A stretch of DNA of 64,000 nucleotides from Lingula anatina (GCF_001039355.2 NW_019775847.1:34581-98580), one strand, 5' to 3'. Numbered from the stretch's first letter, positions 1 to 11,700 are shown. Translations and numbers: made by a program. The notes: generated from the sequence alone by a model not told the origin.

Positions 1-78
1 AAAACAAGTGGGAGCAGTGCTGCCACCTATGGAATTGTTACTATTGTCTTGGCAACACTTACAGCCATTATGTTTTAG
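1..78 (+). CDS. 3' end of a probable GPI-anchored surface protein (partial)
   Basis: The window opens in frame inside a coding exon. Codons 1-25 read a small polar Ser/Gly/Ala stretch (KTSGSSAAT) followed by a hydrophobic run (GIVTIVLATLTAIMF) that ends directly at TAG, 76-78. A terminal hydrophobic tail with no charged residues after it, preceded by small residues, is what a GPI-attachment signal looks like, as in Ly6/uPAR and similar families. This is inference: the body of the protein lies off the left edge, so family and start are unknown. A C-terminal tail-anchored membrane segment is the main alternative. The long AT-rich sequence that follows, with a polyadenylation signal at 436-441, fits a 3'UTR. 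Confidence 0.5.
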   Translation, partial: KTSGSSAATYGIVTIVLATLTAIMF

Positions 79-460
79 CAGATGTATGAAGTGACTGGGA
101 AATAGACATTCTTAAAAGAAGAAAAAGGAGCATAAGTTTTACATTTTACAGTGAAAATATTGAGATATTTAGATATTGAATAAAAAGATCAATGGAAGGA
201 AAGACCTTGCGGAATTTTCATTAGAAACCATGAGACAAATAATTATTGAGTCCCAGATTATTTTTCTTGTAGTAAAAAAAAAAAACATCTTTATGAATCC
301 ATTTTTAGCTAATAAAAGGGAAACTGAAATCCAGCACTGTTATATGGATGCAGCCATTTAAAGAAGTAGCATAATAGCATCCATATTTTACAGTATATGG
401 TTCTAATTATTTCTTCAACATGCTTTATATCTGAAAATAAAAATTAAAGATTTTATTTTA
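79..460 (+). other. probable 3'UTR with polyadenylation signal
   Basis: This is AT-rich sequence after the stop at 76-78. AATAAA at 436-441 is the first canonical polyadenylation signal, about 360 nt past the stop. No splice acceptor or supported reading frame was seen in it. Confidence 0.4.
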
Positions 461-1158
461 ACATATTTTTATAATGAATAATAGGATTTTATGATCATTT
501 TTATCACCATGGATTCTAAAATATTTTTATATGATGAAAACCCCACTTTGTAATGCTGTTAGCATGTTTATTTTGTAATCTTGATGTTTTGCAAGATCAG
601 TTGAAACGTAAATTATCAAGTTATTTAAACGGAGGTGTTTTTATATTAGATAGGAAACGTACAAAGCATTGTGTGAAAATTGAGCTTTTGCAGCTTATCC
701 ATTGCAGGCACATATTAAGTTTTTTCATTCACGAGTTAGAAAGTGGCATTTTTCACTCCTTTTCTGTGAAAATCACAGTATGACACCATCAATTTTTCTC
801 TCAAGTGAGCAAAAGAAAAATAATTGATATATGGAATTCGACCAAGAACTTTGAAGTGGTTAGTAAAAAGTAATAAGTGGTTGAATTAAGGTTTTGAATA
901 ATTGTAATAGAGTTTACCTGGAAGGCAGAAAGGGAGTTTGTGGTTTGAGATTAAAGAATGACGTACTTTCTGTACCTTTGGTTGTGGTAAGATGTTCTAG
1001 AATGGCCTTGAGGTTGACACTTTGCTTTATGTCAAAGCACCACATAAAGGTCACAAAACAAAATAAGTTGTACTTAATAAGCTAAGAGACATGCATATCA
1101 AAACCTCATTCTGTTCTATAGCAGTATGCCACGTAATCTTGTGATGTGGCCATAATGT

Positions 1159-1203
<45 letters not shown>

Positions 1204-3195
1204 TAAATGCTAATATTCTTTAACTTAGTATTTACAATATGTGTTATCGTTTGGTGTATAAGATAAGTCTGAGTTGTTGAAAAAAATTCCAATGTCAGTC
1301 CAATTTTTAAACAAGTTGGTTTCTTGTATATTTAGGGCTTATTTTAAAAGAATAAGACAGCAAAGGCATGTCCAAAGTTTACCCCCAGTCATGTGTGGGG
1401 GTATTTTTTCCTCCATCTCATCATTGTTTTTGAGACTGTTGGATTTTAATGTAACAAGAATTGAGTTGTTCCAGGTGTAACATTCAAGGTAAAAATCCTA
1501 GAATTATAAGTTTTTTTTTACCTCAAAGGCTGTAATAATTTTCCTTTTGTTTTTACGGTAAATGCAGGTATGCTTTGCATCTCTCTGTGTTACATAAATT
1601 GTGTCATACATAATCATTCATATTTTTATATAATGGCTTTTATCCTGAAGCTTTCGTAAGGGTAATGGAGACTACTTGTATTCTATATTATATACTTTTT
1701 ATCTAATGCATGATTTGTCATAAAATAGCTTTGTTTATTTTTTCGTGTATCTTTTTCTGTTTTCAAGACGGGTACATTGTAATAAGAATATTCATTTTTC
1801 TGAGATAAAATTTTGACGTAGGTGGTGCACATATCTAGAAAATCGTGGTGCAAGTTTTAACGAACATAAATACTTTAAAGTAAAAAAAAATATTTTCATG
1901 TGTCTAAGACTTTGATTTGATTGGTAAAATACAGTACAAATGTTTACCTTTGAGCCAAGCTTAAAAAGTGAATTTAACGGCTATTCATCATGGCAGTACA
2001 ATCTTATTATAATTAACAGTTAGAAAGAAGTTTTTATCAGCATTGTTATACCATCGGTGAACTGTTCTAATGCAGTACAACACACCAGTTTGTGATAAAA
2101 GTGTTCATCTAACACATACCGTTGCAATACGTCTTATCTGTGCTTTGATAAATTTATTTATCGCAAGAAAAGTGTCTGCGTTAATTTTTATTTCATTAAA
2201 TTTTCCTCTCCAGATGGTGACATTGTATTTTTACTTAATGCATGCATGTAGCAATCTTGCATTTTGGGCCTTCATAAATGTATAGTGTTCAGTAACGAAT
2301 CGGGTGCTTTTGTCGAATGCAGCGCTTGTTTATTTCTAGAATATTGAACGTGTAAGCTGTCTGCGTTTGTTTGCCAAGCATCTCAATCTCCCAGACAAGT
2401 CAGCTGCCTGTATGATCAGCTTAACAACTTGGGTAGCAGTCTGTCAACAACAGTGGTGCTTGTGCCGAGGCGGTCTACTTGTCTCTCCCATCCTTCCATA
2501 TGTGACGATGGTATTGACTTTCGCTGTATAATTGTTACGCGAGGTAAAAATTACAAAACTTTTTTGTTCTTTTATACTCTTTGTTTACTGCTTTTCGGTT
2601 TCCTTATCTCCATTTCTCTCTCTTTACTCCATTCAATCTCTTAGGGGCTCCCCTTATTTTCATTACATTTAGGGCGAGATTTGCCTCTTTTAAAAGATGA
2701 ACTCCATGAAAATTACCCACCAAAATGGATTTCCCTGGGAAAGTAAGCAATTATCTCGTATTCACGAATCATTTATTTATCCCTCTCTGCATTTGGATTC
2801 GACCTTCGATAAGTTCGATAAGTTTGATTTTAGCTTAAAATGACTGACCAGACATTATAACAGCGATCATTTTCATATTAGTTCTATTGGTACGCTCCAG
2901 AAAAAATATTAAAGGCGTAAATTATTTTAAGGTGTATGTAAGGTTTTATAGGAAGCTGGGATGATAAAAATAGACATTTTTGGGATTTTCAAACCCTTAA
3001 GAGTGTACCTTTAAGTATCGTACATTATGATATATAATTCATGTGTGATCCAACGTTAAAGTTGAAAGTATTTTTAAAAATAACACAATTATGCACGTTT
3101 AAATAGATCACGCAGTTACATGCGTTGTCATTTACAAGACTAGAGTGTCTTGAATCACTAGACGTTCCATATTACTGATTTGCAAAATGGTGTAA
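461..3195. other. intergenic, no gene seen
   Basis: AT-rich DNA with only short random-looking reading frames. It holds a pure T run of 42 nt at 1161-1202. I see no conserved protein signature and no paired splice sites. Confidence 0.5.
1161..1202. repeat. poly(T) tract
   Basis: An uninterrupted run of T of about 42 nt. It could be the reverse-strand poly(A) tail of a retroposed copy, but no retroposon body is recognisable beside it. Confidence 0.8.
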
Positions 3196-3362
3196 CAGGC
3201 CCGTAGCCAGAAATTTTAAAAGGGGGGTTCTTTTTCTGAAAAAGTGGACCTTTTACCATAAAACTTTCCTGTACCTTAATTAAATTTCACCCAGAGTGGA
3301 CCTTTTGCCTGCAAAAAGGGGGGTTCTTTCGAACCCCCCGAACCCCCCCGGCTACGGGCCTG
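3196..3362. mobile_element. MITE-like element, family 1, with perfect 13-bp terminal inverted repeats
   Basis: The left end CAGGCCCGTAGCC is the exact reverse complement of the right end GGCTACGGGCCTG. The element is about 167 bp. It is flanked by TGTAA on both sides, which reads as a 5-bp target-site duplication. The interior is non-coding and G-rich or C-rich next to the ends. Related decayed copies lie at about 27,928-28,085 and 34,553-34,745, one in each unit of the BRICHOS duplication. Confidence 0.75.
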
Positions 3363-3618
3363 TGTAAGGTAGTGGGTGGTTCCCCACGTACCGGTAACTC
3401 TGTAACTAAGTGTCTTCTTATCAAAATGGTTTTCGAATTAATTGTATCTGTTTAACAGAAAGTCCGCCCTTTATTTAGTTAAAATGGTTAGGGTTAGTCT
3501 GACCTAAGTGGGTCAAAATTTATGGCGAGGTTTTCCTGTATAAATGAATGGGAAGCGGACTCTCTGTCATGGGGGACTCTGTCACGTTACACCGGCTTTA
3601 TATGTACTTGAATTTCCA

Positions 3619-3779
3619 CAGGGGCGGATTGAGGCCGTCTTCTGGGTCTTCCAGAAGACTGACAGATTTTTAAGTTTCCAATGACGGATAACTAATTTTT
3701 TTCTGTCGGAAGAATTGGAGGATGGATCAACAAAGAAAACTAGGAAGACTGTCAGAAAATATCTCTGGATCCGCCCCTG
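3619..3779. mobile_element. MITE-like element, family 2, copy 1
   Basis: The termini CAGGGGCGGAT and ATCCGCCCCTG are inverted repeats. The element is 161 bp and is flanked by a 5-bp target-site duplication, TTCCA. The interior is non-coding and contains the block gatggatcaacaaag shared with copy 2 at 4943-5109. Minus-strand reading frames across it are not genes. Confidence 0.8.
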
Positions 3780-4458
3780 TTCCAGGATAAAGTCCGTCAA
3801 CTGTGGCACTTTGCCCCCCCCCCCCCTGCCGCCGAAACGTAGGCAGTAACTTCATTGAAAATTCTACAATTGACAACTGGAATACCTTCCGACAATCTCG
3901 TGTTCTCGAAAACGTGATGGGGTTAGTGACATTTCATTTGTACATGCTTTGATCGCTCTAATGTAGTTTATTAATCCGGAAATTAAAAACACGGGAGTGT
4001 GATTCACAAAATGCATCTACCGGTATAACAATTATATCATGTGTGGCATAGTCAGTCACCTCCAAAAAACTTCATCACACTTTTCAAACAGAGACAAAAC
4101 GACCACTGAAGGTGTGACAGAATCTGTCGCCCGTGTACCCAAAGGCCGACTGAAGATGAATGCCATTAATTTTTATACTTCAATGCCCAATGTATGAAAC
4201 AGACCTACTGACCTTGAGATTTTATCTCAAGGTCACCAAATTGTAAATGATATTAGTGTTTAACAGTGCTGCCAACAAAGATCATTTTGTCTCCCTTTCC
4301 AATATTATCTTGAAATCTTTCAAGAAAAGAAGTGAAGAAATTGCTTTGCAAATTTTAATTACGCTGTGTTATGTTACATATATTTGTCAATGTATGCTGT
4401 GTTAATGATACATCTGCAAACATTCCAAGAAGTTGTACTTTCCACTTATTCAGAACAT

Positions 4459-4464
4459 TTTATT
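4459..4464 (-). terminator. polyadenylation signal of the cysteine-rich gene
   Basis: AATAAA on the minus strand, about 262 nt beyond the stop codon of the gene ending at 4726. Positional inference only. Confidence 0.35.
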
Positions 4465-4725
4465 AGTAATTTAACTAGTACATCTGTCCATTATATAAAG
4501 ATACTTGCTCATTAACATACTGTATCAAATTATTATATATATTATGTATCATTATTATTATATTATTATATTGTTGAAGGTCATGTTAATCTATGTTCCA
4601 GTACAGAAATGAATTCAATCATATAAAAAAAACTTGGTATTATGTCATTGACTGCATACAGTAGTTTCCTCTGATGCTGGTATTCTTACAGAAGTAAAAG
4701 TAAGAAAAGCCTCTGTCATTTCCGT

Positions 4726-7162
4726 CTAATTGGGATTGGAATTACACTGGCAGTTAATTATGGTTCCAAACATCGTGATACTTATCCATTGGTTGGGGGT
4801 ACAGCAGCACATGTAGTGGCCGTTGATAGTGCTGCGTGCCTGCGGGTTACACTGGCCACACTGGGGAGTGGTGCTCTCAGTCTGGCAGGTACCCTGTTAA
4901 CAGAATGTCAGAAAGAGCGCTTTCAGATTAGCAGACTAACAGCAGGGGCAGATTGAGGCCGTCTTCTGGATCTTCCGGAAGCCGGTCATGTTTTCAAGTT
5001 AACATTGACGGGTATCTGAATTTTCTGTCATAAGACGGTCAAAAATGGGGGATGGATCAACAAAGATAATTTGAAAGACCGCCAGAAAAAATTTCTGGAT
5101 CCGCCCCTGAACAGATCCGCCGATTAAATATGGTCGCCAACTTGAAGGCTTGCTGCATAATTACCGCGTGGAATCTATTCAGTGTCTAATTGGGAATTAA
5201 GCGGCAAGCTTTTTAGTGGGTCGCCATATTTGATCCACGGGTCTGTTAGTCCGCTATTCGGAATGCGCTCATAGATGTATAAGTTTATGAACACAATCGA
5301 TAAAGGATGCATGACGTTAACAAAAATGTGGCGCACTATCAGAAAATCCCTAAAATTCTTTGGATGTTATCCAATGCCTCTTGTAAGTTGCCCTTTTCAG
5401 GACCAGTTAATGGATGAGTTTTATGTGCGTTAACATTCCCAATAAAGAGGTGAATCCTGTAACGTAACGTTTAATGTCACTGTTATTAGCCGTTTATCAG
5501 ATTAAAACAAGGTCGTCTGCTGTCAGGGATAGTTAGAAAATGGTTACACGTTCTTCAACAAATAGCCATTTTGGTCTGTAGTCAAGATTTTTCAACAGGG
5601 TGACTACAGACCAAAATGACCGTCTATCTATCTAGAGACACATCTGTGAATATCTGTAAAAAATCTATCTGTCGCCCTGGTAGAGGGTAGGCGTGAACTA
5701 TGATCTGGTGACAGTGTTTGACTTAAAAGCGTTTCGATTAGGAGATACAACCCCCTGTTTATACAGATACTAGGTTCAATGAAACAAAGGGATTAGTTCG
5801 CTTCTTTCCTGACAAAATCAGAAGCCTTACAAGGAAATTTCATGGCACCAGTTTGTTGTACACATTGTTGTAATTGCATAGGCCTATAATAGAGTGTTGT
5901 TAGCTTTACAAGTGAGGGCGATCTGTTTGAAAGCAATATTACAATTTTTAACCCACAAAACGATGCTGAAACATCATCAGCTCAAATTAACAAATTCTCA
6001 CCGACGTACTTTTGATGCAACAGCAATATCACACAACACAAAACAACTGCTTAGTGCCCATTATCTGAGCGGATAAGGCAAAAAAATCTTTGCTTGCCGA
6101 ATCCCGTTCAGTTATGGGTTGATTAAAACACTCACCACGACAGGAGGAGCGGTAGGACATTGGCACAAGAAGTAGGTTCCAAACAAAGCTGTTGATGGAG
6201 TGGCGCATCCCTGGCAGCAGTAACCAGCGTTGCCCCCAGAACACTGGGAACAATAATTGGGATACTGTATACAGTTACCCAAAAATACGACGCTTTCTGA
6301 AAGTAAATGCAATGCATTACCACCAAAATTATTGTATTAAAATGCTTATTATTGAAAAAAAAAACAGTTTTGACTCATTTAAATGATGCGCATTGTCCGC
6401 AATATGAAAATTATGTGTACACCATGGGCCTATGCGTAAGAACCTACAAATTACAATGTCAGTATTAATATATAGCACTACAAAAAGGTGGGTGAATTTT
6501 CTGTGGTTTGTATAGCAAAAAGAATCATACTGTCCCATTTATAGTTACCCTGCTTAAATTAATCATCCCAGAACTTTGGCGAGAAAACAAATTTACTTTA
6601 TATTTAATTTATTATTATTGCTATTTTTGGCGCCGTCAACAATATTAAAGTTGTAATGACTATGATTACTTCTCATTTTGGAGTCAATTTAATCTTGAAA
6701 ATGGGTTTTGAAAGAACACAGTTTGTGACATCACGTTGAATTCCAAACCCTAACATTCATTTGGAGAGGATACTTTTGGTAGGTAGTACACGTATAAACC
6801 TGGACTTCATATTAAAATAGATTTTTTTCATGGGAATAGCTTTTAAACATAGATTGGCTTTGGTACACATGTATTGCCTATTAAAAAGGAAAATATTACA
6901 TTTTTATACATACCAAAATTTGTTCGAATTTAAAAGACAAAGTAAAGAAAAAAGTAATTATCTTTAATTTTTTTCCTAGAAGAACAGAATGCTGTGGAAT
7001 CCTATCAAAATGTTCAAACGTCAAATTTCACTCGCACGTTTGATGTTTCGGTACTAAATCTTAAAGAATATGCTATCGATCCTCACTATAGTCGAACTTA
7101 CTTGCATTATCGATGAGCATAGCGACACAAAAGACGACAAACAGGCAAGTGCGCAGCATCAT
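4726..7162 (-). CDS. secreted two-repeat, sixteen-cysteine protein (unknown family)
   Basis: Three coding exons on the minus strand: 7162-7102, 6296-6136 and 4893-4726. Splice sites are canonical (donors GTAAGT and GTGAGT, acceptors TTTCAG and AACAG) and the phases join to 129 residues. Residues 1-20 (MMLRTCLFVVFCVAMLIDNA) are a clear signal peptide. Exons 2 and 3 each encode one eight-cysteine unit: C-x6-C-x2-C-x7-CC-x2-C-x13-C-x-C, then C-x8-C-x2-C-x13-CCC-x16-C-x-C. Both units share FGT a few residues before the final CQC, so they look like an internal duplication. There is no transmembrane segment or GPI tail, so the product should be a small disulfide-rich extracellular protein. I do not recognise the family. 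It differs from EGF, Ly6 and whey-acidic-protein spacing. Intron 2 holds two nested transposable elements. Function unknown. Confidence 0.75.
4915..5270. mobile_element. fold-back/MITE-like element, family 3, interrupted by a family 2 insertion
   Basis: The left arm starts GAGCGCTTTCAGATTAGC. The reverse complement of the right end starts GAGCGCATTCCGAATAGC, and similarity runs about 50 bp inward on both sides once the family 2 insertion (4943-5109) and its duplicated AACAG are removed. The host element is therefore older. It lies in intron 2 of the cysteine-rich gene. A partial relative lies at about 17,669-17,757. Confidence 0.7.
4943..5109. mobile_element. MITE-like element, family 2, copy 2 (nested)
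   Basis: It begins CAGGGGCAGATT and ends GGATCCGCCCCTG, an imperfect inverted pair, and is 167 bp long. It is flanked by AACAG on each side as a 5-bp target-site duplication. It aligns along its length with the element at 3619-3779 and sits inside the family 3 element. Confidence 0.8.
5567..5618. repeat. perfect inverted repeat, 18-bp arms and 16-nt loop
   Basis: CATTTTGGTCTGTAGTCA at 5567-5584 is the exact reverse complement of 5601-5618. It lies in intron 2 of the cysteine-rich gene. It would fold into a strong hairpin in the transcript; it may be only a remnant of a fold-back element. Confidence 0.7.
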
Positions 7163-7253
7163 CTTGAGATGAGAGAATCGAAGGAGAACCTCAAATTCGG
7201 ATGAATCCAGTAAGTCAAGCTAGCGATTTAATTCTTCGTTCAAAAAAGCGCGA

Positions 7254-7263
7254 CTTTTATTTG
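7254..7263 (-). promoter_or_regulatory. putative TATA box of the cysteine-rich gene
   Basis: On the minus strand the sequence reads CAAATAAAAG about 92-100 nt upstream of the ATG at 7162. A start of transcription about 30 nt downstream would give a 5'UTR of roughly 60-70 nt. This is inferred from position and resemblance only. Confidence 0.35.
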
Positions 7264-7753
7264 TGAACGCTGTGAGGCGCGGCAGATTAATGCATAAATG
7301 ATTCCAAAAAATTGGGCAAGTCCATGTACCATGACCTGCGCATGACCTGCATAAAAAGTAGTTATTGCATAATTTCGGGCCCAGTGCTGGAGGCAAGGGG
7401 GTTTCAGAGAGGGGAGGTGGATAGATAGAATCGGTCTTCTGGCCGAAGAAATCCACTTTGAATCAAAATGTAAAGTATGTTTTACATGTTTTACATCTCT
7501 CAAAATGGGGTTAATTAAGGAGATAAAAAGGTCACTTTTAAGAAATAGAAGCTTTCTGTGAAATTGCTGCCTATAACCTGTTTTCGCCAACCTCCGTTAC
7601 GCAAAAGGGAGTAAAGCAAGGGAATACACTAAGGTTTAGCACATTAGCCTCGCATGCATTAATAGTATGGGTACTGTTCACCCAGCCTAAACGGGACTCA
7701 AGGCCAGGGACTATTTTACACTTGGACTGGGTTCCCATCCCTAGATGGATCTA

Positions 7754-7953
7754 ACAGTATCAATCCATCTCCAAGGGGTTTCTTGCTAAATTGCTTTCAG
7801 CTTAAGCGGCTTACATGTCTGGCACGCCTACTAAAGCTGCTAAACGATGATTAATTACATCCTAGCAGCTTAGTAGGTGTGACAGACATCTAAGCCGCTT
7901 AAGATGACTGCAATTTAGCAAGAATCACCTTGGAGATAGATCGATCCACAGTT
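7754..7953. mobile_element. fold-back element with arms of about 85 bp
   Basis: The left arm includes CTCCAAGG...TTCTTGCTAAATTGC...CTTAAGCGGCTTA...CTACTAAAGCTGCTA. The right arm carries the reverse complements of the same blocks in mirror order (TAGCAGCTTAGTAG, TAAGCCGCTTAAG, GCAATTTAGCAAGAA, CCTTGGAG). The spacer is about 20 nt. Weaker symmetry (GGGACTCAAGGCCAGGGAC against GGCCTGGGAATGGTCCC) extends outward to about 7690-8010. No coding capacity, so non-autonomous. Confidence 0.75.
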
Positions 7954-8710
7954 AGTACGATATGGCCTGGGAATGGTCCCTTATTCTCATGACATCTCTG
8001 CTCAAGGGCCGAGATAAAACTTTGGTAATTAAGAACATTTCCGCTATAGGTGATATATCATTAACTTCAAATTCTGTTATTCAGAGCCAAACTCAAAATT
8101 AAGAAGGCAAATGTGTTTTTGTCTGAAAACTATTTCTCGTTGGGGAATCTAGCAATCTAATTCGTCTTAATATACATGTAATGTACGGTATTTAATATAC
8201 GATCTGCTACTAAGAATATCTGGCAGTTTTACAGAACCACAGGCCCATCTCCACAAACGACCAACAAATACCCTAGCCTATTTTAATAGGCTTTATAAAA
8301 AAGCTTTATAAAGAATCCAACTCCGTAAATCTCGGGTGCATCCGGGTTAGTCTACCCCGCCGCGTGCATCCCATTTTCCTTTCTCAAAATGTGCTTCAAA
8401 TCCAGTTCAGGACATGTTTTTCTCAGCATTTAATGTGCCCACCTTACATGTAAATAAAAAAAAGTTACCGAAGTCAAACATATTGCCCGAAAAAGGTAGC
8501 ATCAAAGTATTTCTTTAATTTTTTCATTATTTTCATTTTTTACTTTTTCTGTATTAGAAATGTTTTCTGTGTACCGTACATCCCCAGTACTGATTTCATA
8601 AGGTTAGTTTCAGTCAGTTCATTTTAAGTTCTAAGTGTTTCACGATATGATTTCTAGCTCTGTGTCGTTTTTCTTTTCTTTTTTTCTTTTATTTCTTCTT
8701 TTCCTAGTTA

Positions 8711-8765
8711 GGTTTGGCAACCTTGATCCTGCCAGACCAAAGCTTACAGAATTGTTAAAAATAAA
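8711..8765 (+). pseudogene. relic exon of a CRAL-TRIO paralogue
   Basis: The reading FGNLDPARPKLTELLKIK aligns with FENLDPADPKLIELLEMK, the end of coding exon 2 (19,815-19,986) of the CRAL-TRIO gene 11 kb away. The splice donor is conserved in place (AAA|GTGAGT against GAA|GTAAGT). The following intron is also similar: gtgctgccacctatcggt at about 8823 matches gtgctgccatttagcggt at about 20,032. The 5' part of the exon is missing and no other exons were found nearby, so this looks like a decayed partial genomic duplicate, not a retrocopy. Confidence 0.65.
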
Positions 8766-11700
8766 GTGAGTTAGTGAAAGAGAAATCGAGCATTTCCCAT
8801 GACACAGGATTGTACTGTTGATCGTGCTGCCACCTATCGGTTGCAAATGACATTTTGTTGATGGACAATTATTTTTCTTTCTGGCAACTCGGCGTTATTT
8901 TTAGACCGGTGGATTAAACTAGTAGAAAACTGCTTTTTTTCGCGTGTTTGTATATTTTTGATGCTCAAGTTATTTATCTTAAAAAATATTAAAACACGTA
9001 TTATTTAGAAACCTTATGCTTTGACTGGTGATAGTGCAGTATTTTTGATATCCTACTTGTAGGCCTACTCATATTCATACAAATGTTGGGTAGTATGTTG
9101 TTTATTCAAACCACCAGACCAGAATTATACATTATTTCACTTTTTGAATATTTGGTAAGAAAGACATATTAGATTGACGTAACTGTTCAAAATTCTCAAT
9201 GTATTTGAAACACTAATTTTCTTAGAACACGGCTAGCTGCTAGCATTTTTATTATTATTTTAAAGTCAAAGTTTATATTAATTTGACCTAGCCACATCAT
9301 AAACAATAGATAGATACAGTACCAAAGTCTTTCCATTTTAGAAATTGTGTGTATACTTATGGTGCCTTCTCATAAAACACTATAATTCAAACCGAAGCGT
9401 CCGCGCGGAAAGTAGGTGACCTCTTTATCATTATGTGAATCAGGTGAGCGTTTTGGTGAGAGGTGCTCAGATAGGACCATGGTCAGTAGGTCAGTAGAAG
9501 ATGGAGAAGAAGGATGTTTCATGCCATTTTACTGCTACTGCCACATGTAGGCCAAAATGATGCCACCGAAACCGGCAGCAGTACTAGAATCGCGTAAGTT
9601 CCCTACAGATGATAGAAAATGTGTTGTACATAGGATTTCTTAGTTTTGCAGTGACGATATTTTCCCGAAATGGCGCACCCTAGGCATAATGACCATGGGG
9701 ACATCTAACTGACGTGAAGGATCCTTTTCTTAAATCTTTTGGGCATCCTTTTGTTTTTGACACCATTAGCTTTCCATGAGGGTTCAATATATATAATTTA
9801 AATAATTTTGAAGCTTTACTGTGATTTGTTAATTATAACGCTAAGGATACTGACACGAATTGCTGTAATGAACATGTACAGCTTTATCAGATTTTAAGAC
9901 ATTGTTTCATGAATATGAATTAATTCCTTTCATTTTAGTGACTCTTAGTAGCGTTTACGAAGATACCAGTAGCGTCCTACTCCAAGACACGTTTCATGTT
10001 CAACACATACAGCCACACACCCGTGCCAAGATTGCCGACGTTTGTCTGCTCGTTAATTTCAATTTGCAGGGGCGACATTTAGTACGGAATTTTATGTTTG
10101 CTTTTGGTCGTAAAATTCTGCTTCAAAACATATCAAATTAAACATCACTTTAAAAGTCGAATAAAATTCGTTTTTTTTTTAAATTTTTGAAACTTCTCAT
10201 AAAAATTAAATCCATACTAAGTATCCGCCCTGCATGATGCTGGTTTGCTGGTAATCATACATGTATGTTACTATGTCGTAGTACAGTGCTCTATATGATC
10301 ATAGTGTTAAGAAACCTGAAGCGTTAGATTTGAAGTTCCCATTTAACAGAAATAATGTCTGTATAGAATGATAAAATGATTGTTTTAAAATTATCATATA
10401 TTAATTTCCAAGAAGAGAAATGTTTTCTATTTGTCACTGAAAATATGTGTGGGCAAATCTGCAACTTGACACCTCGCTGTAAACTTGAAAATTACTTATT
10501 CATTTTAAATGATGTTGACTTCTGGGAAGGAAAGGCACTGCAACCGCATTACGTTAAATGTATGTAGGAAACGTTTAATTGCATTTATCGTTTCTTCAGT
10601 CGAAAAAAGAGGAATAGATGTAAATCAACTAAAGACACTCATAATAAAACGTATAAAAAACGCCTTAGAAATCCCAACATTAACTGGCAAAATGTGCCCA
10701 CGTTACTGCAGAATTGTCCACATGTACTGTAATGATCTTTAACAATTACGAATGTGGCACTGTGGCTGTGAATTAACTTCCTCTGGTTCTCAGTGTTTTC
10801 AGTGCTGGTCGGGGATCAATTGTTCGTTTTCTGAAACAAAGTTAAAAGCTAAAATTTGGGGTAAAAATTGCTATCCGAAATAAAAATAAATTTAATATTA
10901 CAGTAGTAGAATTGAAACCTTTGTTCCGTTTATGATAAAAAAAGCTGTTCCCATAGTTGGCTACAAAAATTTTCCAGGGTTGGGATCGTTTATATGCCGT
11001 TTAGGACTTCTATTACAAAACAGAAGTGTCGAAAAACAAAAAACGGACAATGGTCTTCATTTACATACCGTTTGTCTATTAAAATGTTTCTGCAGGACTG
11101 ACATTAATCATAGCTTTTTGCACTCCATATTTTCAAAATCACTTGAGCTGTCGCAATGCCCAATTTTCGGGAGGTAATGAGTAATCTGAAAGGATTCAAT
11201 TGATTTTTAGATCGTCAACTTTTGTCAATTTTGATCAAAAAGATAGTGACCAATTAATAATTTAATTCTTAAACAAAATCTATAGAATTTTGAAAATTAA
11301 TTATAGGATTTAATATTTTATTTGTTATACTTAAGTCCATTCTTACAGTTTGGTCAGTTATTTATTAAAGAACTTTGCAGAATTAACATCTTAAAATGTT
11401 ATTTTGTTCCTCTAAACGCTAAGTTTGATAATCTACCAAAGTGTATATAAACCTTTTAAAATACTTCATTTGGTTTGAATTTTTCAAGTGAAAAACATGC
11501 CTAAAACGTGAATAGGAGCGTTCTAATTGAAATTGTTTTGTATTGTCATACATCTTAATTTATTTTCGGGAGCAAGAGGTGATTGAGAAAGACAGGCTTG
11601 GTTAGATATCAGTCCTGCATTCCCATGCTGTATTATTTGTGCTTAGTGTCATCACTGAAAACCGAGAACCAGAGTTTATTTTAAGTGAATGTGAAAAGTC

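Noticed and set aside
6029-6326. Several overlapping minus-strand and plus-strand reading frames around 6.0-6.4 kb as separate genes
   Set aside because: They are read-through or out-of-frame shadows of exon 2 (6296-6136) of the cysteine-rich gene; only the frame with the regular cysteine spacing has matching splice phases.
7240-7590. 116-residue minus-strand reading frame just upstream of the cysteine-rich gene
   Set aside because: It has no family motif and overlaps the putative promoter; the ATG at 7162 has a signal peptide and a matching donor, so this frame is probably chance.
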